DNA of 64,000 nucleotides from Streptomyces niveus (GCF_001723055.1 NZ_MDCR01000257.1:1-64000), one strand, 5' to 3'; counted from the stretch's first letter, positions 1 through 7,591 are shown. Numbers and translations: made by a program. The notes: generated from the letters alone by a model not told the origin.

Positions 1-10
1 GAGATTCGCA

Positions 11-39
11 GGTACGGCGACGGGGCGGTCGCCGTCACC
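11..39 (-). terminator. Hairpin after the secreted repeat protein gene
   Basis: A perfect 8-bp inverted repeat (ACGGCGAC at 14-21, GTCGCCGT at 28-35) with a 6-nt loop can be extended by GGT/ACC around one bulged base. It lies about 35 bp beyond the stop codon of the minus-strand gene ending at 70. There is no clear U-tract, as is usual for Streptomyces hairpins. Terminator function is inferred from position and structure. Confidence 0.45.
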
Positions 40-69
40 TGCTGGTGTCGCGGCCCGAGCCGCCCGGCG

Positions 70-1023
70 TCAGAGGCGGGACTTGCCGGCCTCGTGGGCC
101 TCGGCCTTCGCGGCGGCGGCGCGCTCGGCGGCCTTCTCGGCCAGCTCGGCGCCACGGTCCTGCGGCGCGGCCTGCTTGGCGGAGCGGGAGGCCGACGCGC
201 TCGCGGCGGCGGTGTCCCCGGTGACGGCGCCACGGATACGCGCCAACTCGCCCACGACCAGGACGGGGTTGTTGCCGGTCGCGGTGAGCGAGCCGCGCAC
301 GATCGCGTTGTCGAGCACGGAGTTCGCGGTGTTGTCGGTGATCGCCAGGTTGCCGCCGAAGTACGAGGCGCCCGCGCAGGGGCCGAGCGCGCCCTCGCCG
401 CCGATCTGGAGGTTGTCGGCGTTGCCGGAGTACTTCGCCGCGCCGTACACCTCGCTGGCGCAGAACACGCCGCCGAGGGCGTTCCCGTTGACGGTCAGCG
501 CGCCCTTGACGGTGGAGTCGTACACGTCGGTGTACTGGTTGCCCTCGCCCGTCAGCGCCGCGTTGAGGGTGCTGCCGGAGACGTACAGCTCGCCGCTGTC
601 GGTGCTGACGTTCCCGCCGAGGGTCGAGTCGACCGCGTAGACGAATCCCTCGGTGGCGTCGACCGCCTTGAGGCTGCTCTTCTCCAGGTGTGTGCCGAAC
701 GCGGATTCGGTCGTCAGCGTGCCCTTGACGGTGGTGTCGGTGAGGTCGAGGTAGGCGTTCTCCTCCACGTTGACCGCGCCGTTGAACGTCGCGCCCGCCG
801 CCACGAGGTCGGCGCCGGCCTCGACCGTCACCGAACCCTTGACCTTGGTACCGGTGAGGGTGCAGGACTTCCCGGCCGGAACGACCAGGTCGTTGCTGAC
901 GGTCACGGCCCCGCCGTCACCGACACAGGTGGTGTAGAGAGCGGCCTGGGCGGAGCCCGAGAAAGCCACCAGGCTTCCGGATGCCACCAGCGAGGCCGTC
1001 GCGATGAACGTACGGATCTTCAT
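70..1023 (-). CDS. Secreted repeat-containing protein (beta-solenoid-like)
   Basis: This encodes 317 residues with an N-terminal signal peptide (KIRT, a hydrophobic stretch, AQA cleavage site near residue 27). The mature part consists of degenerate 18-25-residue units of the type 'VKGSVTVEAGADL', 'VKGTLTTESAF', 'VKGALTVNGNAL' and 'VRGSLTATGNNP'. This spacing of V-G-x-hydrophobic-x-hydrophobic is typical of right-handed beta-helices or bactofilin-like solenoids. The last 50 residues are Ala/Lys/Glu-rich and probably an extended or helical tail. Cysteines are few (TTCVG, KSCTL, VFCAS, GPCAG). I do not recognise a named family with certainty, and the function is unknown. It is monocistronic and probably exported to the cell surface or medium. 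Confidence 0.75.
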   Translation of the reverse strand: MKIRTFIATASLVASGSLVAFSGSAQAALYTTCVGDGGAVTVSNDLVVPAGKSCTLTGTKVKGSVTVEAGADLVAAGATFNGAVNVEENAYLDLTDTTVKGTLTTESAFGTHLEKSSLKAVDATEGFVYAVDSTLGGNVSTDSGELYVSGSTLNAALTGEGNQYTDVYDSTVKGALTVNGNALGGVFCASEVYGAAKYSGNADNLQIGGEGALGPCAGASYFGGNLAITDNTANSVLDNAIVRGSLTATGNNPVLVVGELARIRGAVTGDTAAASASASRSAKQAAPQDRGAELAEKAAERAAAAKAEAHEAGKSRL

Positions 1024-1462
1024 GTCGCTTCCCTTCAGCTGCGGTCACGGCAGAGTCGGTGACCCGGCCGGTTTCCCGTCCTGCGACGGGGGTGCTGCAC
1101 GGTGCGTGTGCGACGAACGCCGTGGTGGCGATCGACGCAGCGCCTCGTGACGGGCGGTGGCCCGGCCATGGGGGGAGAGACGTGGAAAGACTCGTGGGGT
1201 GACGGGTGTTCGAGTGAACGCCCGACGGCTGCGGTGTTACCGCGACGAAACAATGTCTCGGTGGGCCGAGACATTAGAGCGCCACGTGAAGACTGTCCAG
1301 AGGTTCGGTATGAATCTCGGCAACTTTCTAATGATTCATCAAAAGGTGTGCTGTGCCCGTGGGAAAGGCGGCGGAAAGTCCGCGGGGACGGCGGGGGAGC
1401 GCAACGGCGGTGTCACGTGCGCGCGTTCGCGGTCGCGAAGGGGACTGTCCAACGCGGGGTGC
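1024..1462. other. Gene-free gap with a 10-bp perfect hairpin
   Basis: This 439-bp space lies between the start of the secreted protein gene and the end of the HxlR gene, both on the minus strand. I see no credible gene in it. It holds a perfect 10-bp inverted repeat, AATGTCTCGG (1252-1261) and CCGAGACATT (1266-1275), with a 4-nt loop. Read on the minus strand it is followed by GTTTCG. It could be the terminator of the upstream HxlR gene or a regulator site for the secreted protein gene. The stretch 1310-1350 is unusually A+T rich for this genome and may hold a promoter. Confidence 0.5.
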
Positions 1463-1852
1463 TCAGGGGCGTGATGAAGCCGCGCGCGCCTCGTCGTACG
1501 CCTCGCGGGCCGTGAACACCGCGTCCAGCCGCCGCTCCGTCCAGCGCGCCAGTGCCCACACCTGCTCGGCCGCCTCGCGGCCCAGGTCGGTCAGCGAGTA
1601 GTCCACACGCGGCGGGATGACCTGCTTGGCGTCGCGGTGGACGAAGCCGTCCCGCTCCAGGGTCTGAAGGGTCTGGGCGAGCATCTTCTCGCTGACTCCG
1701 CCGACCGTGCGGCGCAGCTCGCCGAAGCGGTACGACCGCTCCAGCAGCGCGGCGAGCACCAGCACGCCCCAACGGCTGGTGACATGTTCCAGTACCAGCC
1801 GGGAGGGGCACATCTGCCGGTTGACGTCGGGAGCGATGATGCTTTCGTCCAT
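1463..1852 (-). CDS. HxlR-family transcriptional regulator
   Basis: The 129-residue protein has a winged helix matching the HxlR family: 'RWGVLVLAALLERSYRFGELRR' followed by 'GVSEKMLAQTLQTLERDGFVHR' and the wing 'VIPPRVDYSLTDLGRE'. An early cysteine (MCPSR) sits where HxlR-type redox or electrophile sensors such as YodB and HypR carry their reactive Cys. That is known for the family and only inferred here. It is divergently transcribed from an NmrA-like reductase 121 bp away, the usual arrangement for HxlR regulators that repress a detoxifying reductase. It most likely binds the shared intergenic region. Confidence 0.88.
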   Translation of the reverse strand: MDESIIAPDVNRQMCPSRLVLEHVTSRWGVLVLAALLERSYRFGELRRTVGGVSEKMLAQTLQTLERDGFVHRDAKQVIPPRVDYSLTDLGREAAEQVWALARWTERRLDAVFTAREAYDEARAASSRP

Positions 1853-1860
1853 TCCGGTAC

Positions 1861-1893
1861 CTTACTTCAAGGTGGGTACTTCCTCTGAGTAAG
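1861..1893. promoter_or_regulatory. Candidate HxlR operator
   Basis: CTTACT (1861-1866) and AGTAAG (1888-1893) form an inverted repeat. Between them are further GGTAC/GTACTT elements close to the TACTT...AAGTA half-sites reported for HxlR regulators. The site sits just upstream of the regulator start and before the reductase, so one bound repressor could control both promoters. This assignment is inferred from position and partial symmetry. Confidence 0.4.
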
Positions 1894-1973
1894 TGTGGAA
1901 CATATCGTTGATCCAGCGAGTTACGAACCAGTGCCAGACATGGCAAACCGTAAGAAATGGATAGGGCGCCTTC

Positions 1974-2834
1974 ATGAGCATCGTCGTCACCGGAGCGACC
2001 GGACACCTCGGCCGGCTCGTCATCGAATCCCTGCTGACCGCCGACGTGCCGGCCGGCGAGATCGTCGCCGTCGCCCGGGACAGGGCGAAGGCCGCGCCCC
2101 TGGCCGCGCGCGGTGTCGACGTACGGATCGCCGACTACGACCGGCCCGAGACTCTGAGGGACATCTTCCGGGCCGGCGACCGGGTCCTGCTCGTCTCCGG
2201 CAGTGAGAACGGCCGCCGCGTACCGCAGCACAGCGCCGTCGTCGACGCCGCGCGGACGGCGGGCGTCGCTCAACTCGCGTACACCGGCGTACTGGGCGGC
2301 CCCGACGCCGACTTCGAACTGGCCGCCGAACACAAGGTCACCGAGCAGCTGATCCTGGACTCCGAGCTGCCGTACACCTTCCTGCGCAACGGCTGGTACA
2401 CGGAGAACTACACCGAGAACCTGGCCCCTGTGCTGGAGCACGGCGCCGTCGTGGCGGCGGCGGGCGAGGGTCGCGTCGCGTCCGCGGCGCGCGCCGACTA
2501 CGCGGCGGCGGCAGCGGCCGTACTGACCGGCGAGGGGCACCTGAACAAGGCGTACGAGCTGTGCGGAGACACCGCGTGGTCCTTCGACGAGTACGCGGCG
2601 GAGCTGTCCCGGCAGACCGGCCGGACGATCGTCTACAACAACGTCCCCGACGAGACGCTGTTCGGCATCCTCAAGGGCGCCGGGGTGCCCGGGCCGATGG
2701 TCGGCGTCCTGGTGGACGTGGACAAGGCGATCGAGCGCGGCCTCCTCGTCGGCACGACGGGCGACCTGTCCCGACTGGCGGGCCGCCCCACCACGCCGCT
2801 GGCCGACACGATCGCGCAGGCGCTGAAGGGCTGA
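1974..2834 (+). CDS. NmrA-like NAD(P)H-binding reductase (atypical SDR)
   Basis: This is a 286-residue atypical short-chain dehydrogenase of the NmrA/QorB type. The N-terminal Rossmann motif is 'VVTGATGHLGRLVIESLL'. The central part carries 'VLLVSGSENGRRVPQHSAVVDAA' and the substrate-side segment 'PYTFLRNGWYTENYTENL', both typical of QorB-like NAD(P)H:quinone oxidoreductases. The classical YxxxK active site is absent, as expected for this subgroup. A two-electron reduction of quinones or similar electrophiles is known for QorB relatives and inferred here. It is divergent from an HxlR regulator and probably induced through it. Confidence 0.87.
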   Translation: MSIVVTGATGHLGRLVIESLLTADVPAGEIVAVARDRAKAAPLAARGVDVRIADYDRPETLRDIFRAGDRVLLVSGSENGRRVPQHSAVVDAARTAGVAQLAYTGVLGGPDADFELAAEHKVTEQLILDSELPYTFLRNGWYTENYTENLAPVLEHGAVVAAAGEGRVASAARADYAAAAAAVLTGEGHLNKAYELCGDTAWSFDEYAAELSRQTGRTIVYNNVPDETLFGILKGAGVPGPMVGVLVDVDKAIERGLLVGTTGDLSRLAGRPTTPLADTIAQALKG

Positions 2835-2858
2835 CGCGCGGGCGGGACCTTTGTGGGC

Positions 2859-2890
2859 CGTTGACCAGGTGGGCCTCCGCCTGGTCAACG
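2859..2890 (+). terminator. Strong hairpin terminator after the NmrA-like gene
   Basis: A perfect 11-bp inverted repeat (CGTTGACCAGG and CCTGGTCAACG) with a 10-nt G/C-rich loop starts 25 bp after the stop codon. No U-tract follows. Its position makes it the probable transcription end of the reductase gene. Confidence 0.7.
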
Positions 2891-3014
2891 CGGCGGTCTT
2901 CGCCTGCCAGAGTCTGTTCACGAGCGCGAAGTGACCGAGGTGATTGGTGGCGAACCACGCCTGCCGTCCGAGCCTCGCGGGACCTCGTGGTGGCCCGCCC
3001 GGCTCCGTCGGGAC

Positions 3015-3046
3015 TTGAACTTGCCGTAGGCGTCAAGTTCTACCGT
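3015..3046 (+). promoter_or_regulatory. MerR-type promoter/operator of the MDR reductase gene
   Basis: A -35-like TTGAAC (3015-3020) and a -10-like TACCGT (3041-3046) are separated by 20 bp, longer than the usual 17. The spacer and its edge hold a perfect dyad, GAACTTG (3017-3023) and CAAGTTC (3034-3040). An overlong spacer filled by a dyad is the hallmark of promoters activated by MerR-family proteins. The likely regulator is the MerR gene at 4121, the second gene of the same operon, so autoregulation is expected. Confidence 0.7.
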
Positions 3047-3082
3047 CGTCGCGACCCGTCGTCCCCGTCCTGAGGAGTCGCG

Positions 3083-4099
3083 ATGACCAGCGCTGTCCCT
3101 GCCACCCACGGTGAGGTGTGGCTCCGTGCCCGGCCCGACGGAGTGCTCGGTACCGACCACTTCGAGGTGGTGCGTGTGCCGGTCCCCGACGTACGGGCCG
3201 GGCAGGTGCTCGTGCGTAATCGGCTGATGAGCGTCGTCGCCGTGATGCGTACGCTCATAGAAGGCGGCGCCGGACTGCCCATTCCGGCCGCCGCGCTCGG
3301 CGAGCCGCTGTGGGCGCCCGCCCTCGGCGAGGTGGTCGCGGCGCCGGGCGGCGAGCTGGCACCCGGCGATCTCGTGACGCACGGCCTCGGCTGGCGCGAG
3401 TACGCGGCCGTCGACGTCGCCGAGGCCCGGCGCGTCGACCCGTCGGAACTGCCCGACCCGGCCGCGCACCTCTCCCAGGCGATGACGGCCTGGCTCGGCG
3501 TCGTACGGGGCGCCGAAGTACGGCCCGGAGACACGGTGTTCGTGACCGGCGCGGCCGGCGGTGTCGGGACGATGGCCGGCCAGTTCGCCCGGCTGCGCGG
3601 CGCGGAGCGGGTGATCGGCAGCACGGGCTCCCGGCTCAAGGGCGAGTATCTGGTACGGGAGTTGGGGTACGACGCCGTCGTCGTCCGGGGAGCGGCGGCG
3701 CCGATCGAGGAGCAGCTGCGCGAGGCGGCCCCCGACGGCCTGGACGCGGTCTTCGACAACGTCGGCGGCGAACAACTCGTCGCGGCGCTCGCCGTGGCCC
3801 GGCGCGGCGCGCGCGTGGGGCTCGTCGGCGCGCTGTCCGGCCAGCTCTCCGGCGGCTTCACCGCGCCCATCCGGATCGACACCGGTTCGCTCATCATGCG
3901 GGGGATCACGCTGCGCGGGATGTCGGGCAGCGATCATCTGGACGCGATCCCGGAAGGCATGCGGGAGTTCGGGCGTGGTCTGCGCGAGGGGAGCATCGTC
4001 TTCCCGCACGCGCGGCTGCCGGGCATCGACCAGGCACCCCGGGCGCTGTGCGAACTTCTCGAAGGGCGTCACACGGGCGCCGTCCTGGTGGAACTGTGA
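3083..4099 (+). CDS. MDR-family NADP-dependent reductase (CurA/prostaglandin-reductase type)
   Basis: The protein has 338 residues in the medium-chain dehydrogenase/reductase fold. An N-terminal GroES-like domain ('VPDVRAGQVLVRNRLMSV') is followed by a Rossmann domain with 'VFVTGAAGGVGTMAGQFARLRG' and 'GLDAVFDNVGGEQL'. No zinc ligands are visible. This combination is characteristic of the leukotriene B4/curcumin reductase group, which reduces carbon-carbon double bonds of enones with NADPH. GAGGAG at 3072-3077 is a good ribosome site for the ATG. The MerR gene begins about 21 bp after the stop, and a MerR-type promoter precedes this gene, so the two form an inducible electrophile-response operon. 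Confidence 0.87.
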   Translation: MTSAVPATHGEVWLRARPDGVLGTDHFEVVRVPVPDVRAGQVLVRNRLMSVVAVMRTLIEGGAGLPIPAAALGEPLWAPALGEVVAAPGGELAPGDLVTHGLGWREYAAVDVAEARRVDPSELPDPAAHLSQAMTAWLGVVRGAEVRPGDTVFVTGAAGGVGTMAGQFARLRGAERVIGSTGSRLKGEYLVRELGYDAVVVRGAAAPIEEQLREAAPDGLDAVFDNVGGEQLVAALAVARRGARVGLVGALSGQLSGGFTAPIRIDTGSLIMRGITLRGMSGSDHLDAIPEGMREFGRGLREGSIVFPHARLPGIDQAPRALCELLEGRHTGAVLVEL

Positions 4100-4120
4100 G
4101 CGGTGACGGAGGGATCGGAG

Positions 4121-4600
4121 ATGCGTATCGGCGATGCGGCGGCCGCCGCGGGCCTCACCCCGCGCGCGCTGCGGTACTACGAGGAGGAGGGCCTGCTGCG
4201 GGCCAGACGCATGGCGTCCGGTCACCGGGAGTACGGCCCCGAGGACGTCCACCGGTTGCGCGCCGTACGCCGGCTGCTGGAGACGGGGCTGACGATCGGT
4301 GATCTGCTGGCCTTCATCGACGTCCTCGACATGGTCTATCCGATGGACGGTGAGGACGCGGGGCCGGGGCCCGTCGAGCGGCTGGACCACTGCCCGGTCG
4401 CCGAGGTGACCGCCCGTCGACTGGCGGCGCTGGACGAGCGGATCGCGCGGCTGGTCGAGGCACGGAACAGGCTGGCCGCCGGACTGGCGGACCGGTTCGG
4501 GAACGTGTTTCCCGAACCGGCCGCGCGTCAGGACGCCAACCAGGGCGCGGACCAGGGCGCCGACAAGGGCCCCAACCGGGGCGCGAAACGGGCGGCTTGA
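4121..4600 (+). CDS. MerR-family transcriptional regulator
   Basis: The N-terminus 'MRIGDAAAAAGLTPRALRYYEEEGLLRARR' is the standard MerR winged helix, followed by the dimerisation coiled coil. ATG 4121 is chosen over an in-frame GTG at 4103 because GGAGGG (4108-4113) lies 7 nt before the ATG, giving 159 residues. The tail is a low-complexity run of NQGAD/DKGPN-type repeats not usual in the family. A Cys (DHCPV) lies in the helix where electrophile- or metal-sensing MerR proteins bind their effector. It probably activates the dyad promoter at 3015-3046 and thus its own operon. Confidence 0.87.
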   Translation: MRIGDAAAAAGLTPRALRYYEEEGLLRARRMASGHREYGPEDVHRLRAVRRLLETGLTIGDLLAFIDVLDMVYPMDGEDAGPGPVERLDHCPVAEVTARRLAALDERIARLVEARNRLAAGLADRFGNVFPEPAARQDANQGADQGADKGPNRGAKRAA

Positions 4601-4609
4601 CGGAAAAGA

Positions 4610-4629
4610 CGGGTGTCGTACGCCACCCG
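4610..4629 (+). terminator. Weak hairpin after the MerR gene
   Basis: CGGGTG (4610-4615) and CACCCG (4624-4629) form a 6-bp stem with an 8-nt loop starting 10 bp after the MerR stop codon. It is a plausible but weak terminator. Confidence 0.35.
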
Positions 4630-4766
4630 CCCACCCCCTCTATTGGTTGATCTTTCACCGCACCGACACTTCCGGACGCTCGGCATGTCAACAACATCCG
4701 GAGAAGATGATCCGAGCATGTCAAGATGGCCGACACCCCCATGTCGCGGTCGATCAGGAGGACGCA

Positions 4767-5537
4767 GTGAAGAAAAGCTCGCGCATCCGGAAGGTCTCAT
4801 TCACCCTTGGCAGTGCCCTCGCACTGGTCATCGCGTTTCCCGGGAACGCTCTCGCCGCCGATCCCCCCAACGCCCTGCCCGCCAACGCGGACGGACTGGA
4901 GCAGACGTTCCAGCCGGCGTACGACTACGACACGGACGGCTGCTACCCCACCCCCGCCATCGGCCAGGACGGGACCATCAACCCCGGCCTCAACCCGAGC
5001 GGCGCGCTCAACGGTCAGTGCCGGGACTCCTGGGACCTCGACAACACCAACGGATACTCGCGGTCCAAGTGCAACAACGGCTGGTGCGCGATCATGTACG
5101 GCCTCTACTTCGAGAAGGACCAGGCCGTGGTCGGCAGCGGCCTCGGCGGGCACCGTCACGACTGGGAGCACGTCGTGGTGTGGGTGCAGAACGACCAGGT
5201 GCAGTACGTCTCCACCTCCGCCCACGGCAACTTCGACATCCAGACCCGTGACCAGATGCGGTTCGACGGAACGCACGCCAAGGTCGTCTACCACAAGGAC
5301 GGCATCGGCACGCACGCCTTCCGGCCCGCGAACAGCAACGACGAGCCGCCGGAGAACCACCAGGGCAGCTGGCAGTTCCCCCGGCTCGTCGGCTGGAACG
5401 GCTACCCGGCCGGTCTGCGCGACAAGTTGAGCCAGGCCAACTTCGGCAGCGCCGTCTTCGGCCTCAAGGACGGCAACTTCAACGGCCACCTGGTGAAGGC
5501 CAAGCCGGCCGGCATCCCGTTCGACCCCAACGCCTGA
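4767..5537 (+). CDS. Secreted NPP1/NLP-family (necrosis- and ethylene-inducing-like) protein
   Basis: The signature heptapeptide GHRHDWE is present at residues 128-134, followed by 'HVVVWV'. Upstream are the family segments 'CAIMYGLYFEKDQ' and a Cys-bearing N-terminal part (Cys 59, 85, 102, 107). The GTG at 4767 is used because AGGAGG (4756-4761) lies 5 nt before it; longer in-frame readings lack a signal peptide at their start. The 256-residue protein then opens with a signal peptide (KKSSRIRK, hydrophobic core, ALA cleavage near residue 31). NLPs bind sphingolipids of plant membranes and can be cytolytic. That activity is known for oomycete, fungal and some bacterial members and is only inferred here. 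Homologues occur in several streptomycetes. Confidence 0.93.
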   Translation: MKKSSRIRKVSFTLGSALALVIAFPGNALAADPPNALPANADGLEQTFQPAYDYDTDGCYPTPAIGQDGTINPGLNPSGALNGQCRDSWDLDNTNGYSRSKCNNGWCAIMYGLYFEKDQAVVGSGLGGHRHDWEHVVVWVQNDQVQYVSTSAHGNFDIQTRDQMRFDGTHAKVVYHKDGIGTHAFRPANSNDEPPENHQGSWQFPRLVGWNGYPAGLRDKLSQANFGSAVFGLKDGNFNGHLVKAKPAGIPFDPNA

Positions 5538-5601
5538 CGCGCCCGCGCCGGGGGCGTACGGGCCGGCGCGCCCGCCCAACCGCCCCCGGCCCGGCCGCTG
5601 T

Positions 5602-5675
5602 TACTGTGACCGTGTGTTCCTCCTCCGTGCGTAGGACCCCGTAAAGACCGCGACAGCTCTGCTCGTCGCGGTCTT
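5602..5675 (+). promoter_or_regulatory. Probable leader-peptide attenuator of the MFS gene
   Basis: A TACTGT hexamer (5602-5607) is followed 6 nt later by a tiny ORF at 5614-5634 (GTG TTC CTC CTC CGT GCG TAG, encoding MFLLRA), consistent with a leaderless transcript. Nine bases after its stop comes a perfect 11-bp hairpin, AAGACCGCGAC (5644-5654) and GTCGCGGTCTT (5665-5675) with a 10-nt loop. The exporter start codon follows 64 nt later. A short leader ORF followed by a hairpin is the layout of ribosome-mediated attenuation, common upstream of antibiotic-resistance genes. No experimental support can be inferred from sequence alone. Confidence 0.55.
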
Positions 5676-5739
5676 CCGGTGTCCCTGTACGGCCGCGGCG
5701 CCCGCACTCGCGCCGCCCTCCTTGAGGAACCACACCGCG

Positions 5740-6948
5740 ATGCACTCGTACGCCGCTGTCCTGCGGACCCCGCACGCCCTGAGCACCTTCGGCGCCGCCC
5801 TGCTCGGCCGGCTCTCCTACGGGACGGTCTCCCTCTCCCTCGCTCTGGCGGCGAAGAAAGCCTCGGGCTCCCTCGCCGTCGCCGGCACCGCACTCGCGCT
5901 GTTCGGCGCGACCAGTGTCGTTCTCTCGCCCGTACGCGCCGCCCTGGTCGACCGGTACGGCCCGCGCCGGGCCCTCGTACCGATGGCGGTCGTGTACGCC
6001 GCCCTGCTCACCGTGTTCGCCCTCGTCACCCGCGACCACCCGGGAGCGGGGGCGGGCACGTCCGCCGTGACGCTGGGCACGCTCGCCGTCTGCGCCGGGG
6101 CCTGTACGCCGCCGCTCGGCCCCACGATGCGGACCCTGTGGAGCCAACTCATGCCGGACCGGCGGATGTTGCAGCGCGCGTACAGTCTCGACGGCGTCGC
6201 CGAGGAACTGCTCCTCGTCGCCGGGCCCCTGCTCGTCGGGATCCTCGTGGCGTACGCGGAACCGGCCGCCGGAGTCGCGGTCAGCGCCGCGCTCGTACTC
6301 GTCGGGACGGTCGCGCTCGCGCTGTCACCCGTGCCGTTCCCCGTACGGCGGGGGAGTGGCCGGCGGGGGAGCGCGCGGCGTGAGCGCACCACCCGTACCC
6401 GGCCGCGCGGTCTCGGGCAGCCGGTGCTGGCGGCGGCCGGGGTCGGACTCTGTCTGGGCGGGCTCGACCTGCTGGCGATCGCCTTCACCGAGGAGCAGCA
6501 CAGGCCCGGCGCGGTGGCCTGGATACTGGCTGCGCTCTCGGCCGGCAGCGCCGTCGGCGGCCTGGCGTACGGCGCCGTCTCCTGGCGGTCCGCCGCCCGG
6601 CCGAGACTCGCCCTGATCTGCGCGGCGCTCGGTGCCGCGCTGGCGGCGGCGGGGCTGGCGCCGAACGTGTACGCGCTCGGCGCCGCCGCGGCCGTCGCGG
6701 GACTGTTCGTCGCCCCCGCACTGACCACCGCCTATCTGATCGCGGACGAGACAGCCGCGCCGGACGCCCGCACCCAAGCGGGCGCGTGGGTCAACACGGC
6801 GGTGAACGCCGGGAGTTCCGGCGGTACGGCCCTCGTGGGCGTGCTGGTGGGCAGGCTGCCGTCCCTCTGCTTCGTCCTGGTGGCCGCACCGGCGCTGGTC
6901 TGCGCCGCCGTGACGCTCCACGGCGAAAATCACCGGAAGCGGCACTGA
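5740..6948 (+). CDS. MFS transporter, drug-efflux type
   Basis: The protein has 402 residues with 12 predicted membrane segments in two halves separated by an Arg-rich loop around residues 200-225 ('VRRGSGRRGSARRERTTRTRPRG'-like). The cytoplasmic loop 2-3 motif appears as 'DRYGPRRALVP'. ATG 5740 is preferred to the upstream TTG at 5722 because GAGGAA lies just before it and the new N-terminus runs straight into membrane helix 1. It is an inner-membrane proton-coupled exporter; the substrate cannot be read from sequence. The leader ORF and hairpin upstream suggest translation-coupled control, as for resistance pumps. Confidence 0.85.
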   Translation: MHSYAAVLRTPHALSTFGAALLGRLSYGTVSLSLALAAKKASGSLAVAGTALALFGATSVVLSPVRAALVDRYGPRRALVPMAVVYAALLTVFALVTRDHPGAGAGTSAVTLGTLAVCAGACTPPLGPTMRTLWSQLMPDRRMLQRAYSLDGVAEELLLVAGPLLVGILVAYAEPAAGVAVSAALVLVGTVALALSPVPFPVRRGSGRRGSARRERTTRTRPRGLGQPVLAAAGVGLCLGGLDLLAIAFTEEQHRPGAVAWILAALSAGSAVGGLAYGAVSWRSAARPRLALICAALGAALAAAGLAPNVYALGAAAAVAGLFVAPALTTAYLIADETAAPDARTQAGAWVNTAVNAGSSGGTALVGVLVGRLPSLCFVLVAAPALVCAAVTLHGENHRKRH

Positions 6949-7008
6949 TCAAGGGGCTACGCTCACCGCACCCGAGAGCCCGCGAGAGCCCGCGAGTGAG
7001 GAGCATCG

Positions 7009-7545
7009 ATGAGCCGCCCTCTGCTCTACATCGACGTGGACGGCCCGTTGAACCCGTACGCCGCCAAGCCCGAGCGGCGCCCGGCCGGCTACTCGACGCA
7101 CCGGATGAAGCCCGAGGGCTGGATCGCCCAGCACCCGGGCACCCCCGCGGCCCAGGTGAAGCCGCTGCGGGTCTGGCTCAACACCGACCACGGACGACGG
7201 CTCCTGGAACTCGCCGAGCGGTACGAGCTGGTGTGGGCCACCACCTGGGGCGAGGAGGCGAACGAGTTCATCGGGCCCGTCCTCGGACTGCCCCCACTGC
7301 CCGCGGTGGAGTGGCCGATGGAGTCCGACCAGGAACCGGACGCCACGTTCTGGAAGACCCGCCCGCTCGTCGCGCATGCCGCCGGCAGGCCCTTCGCCTG
7401 GGTCGACGACGAACTCGGCGACGCCGACCGTACCTTCGTCGCGGCCCACCACCACGGATCCGCCCTGCTGCGCCGAGTCGATCCGCGGCTCGGCCTGCTG
7501 GAGGCCGACTTCGCGGCGCTCGACTCCTTCGCACGCGGCCGGTGA
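7009..7545 (+). CDS. HAD-like protein of unknown substrate
   Basis: The 178-residue protein begins 'LLYIDVDGPLNP', giving the DxD nucleophile motif of the haloacid dehalogenase superfamily (Asp9, Asp11). 'WATTWGEEAN' resembles motif II, and 'WVDDELGDADR' supplies the acidic motif IV. No cap domain is evident. Phosphatase activity on a small molecule or nucleotide is likely from the fold, but the substrate is unknown. GAGGAG precedes the ATG. It lies 60 bp after the MFS gene on the same strand and may be read through from it. Confidence 0.75.
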   Translation: MSRPLLYIDVDGPLNPYAAKPERRPAGYSTHRMKPEGWIAQHPGTPAAQVKPLRVWLNTDHGRRLLELAERYELVWATTWGEEANEFIGPVLGLPPLPAVEWPMESDQEPDATFWKTRPLVAHAAGRPFAWVDDELGDADRTFVAAHHHGSALLRRVDPRLGLLEADFAALDSFARGR

Positions 7546-7560
7546 CCTGGAATCGCCCAC

Positions 7561-7591
7561 TTGACCTGAAGTTCGGTTGAGGTCCTAGCGT
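7561..7591 (+). promoter_or_regulatory. SoxR-box-like promoter of the second NmrA-like gene
   Basis: The -35 TTGACC (7561-7566) and -10 TAGCGT (7586-7591) are separated by exactly 19 bp, the spacer of SoxR/MerR-type promoters. The dyad CCTGAAGTTCGGTTGAGG (7565-7582) matches 14 of 18 positions of the E. coli soxS box. It extends to a 22-bp near-palindrome, GACCT at 7563-7567 and AGGTC at 7580-7584. Control by SoxR encoded elsewhere, responding to redox-active compounds, is the most direct reading. No soxR gene lies in the window. Confidence 0.72.

Noticed and set aside
1413..2921. Long minus-strand open frame of about 500 codons
   Set aside because: It is Arg/Gly/Val-rich antisense of the NmrA-like gene, without domains. 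Such shadows are common at this G+C content.
5722..5739. TTG start six codons upstream of the MFS ATG
   Set aside because: It would place the start inside the probable ribosome site and adds no conserved sequence.
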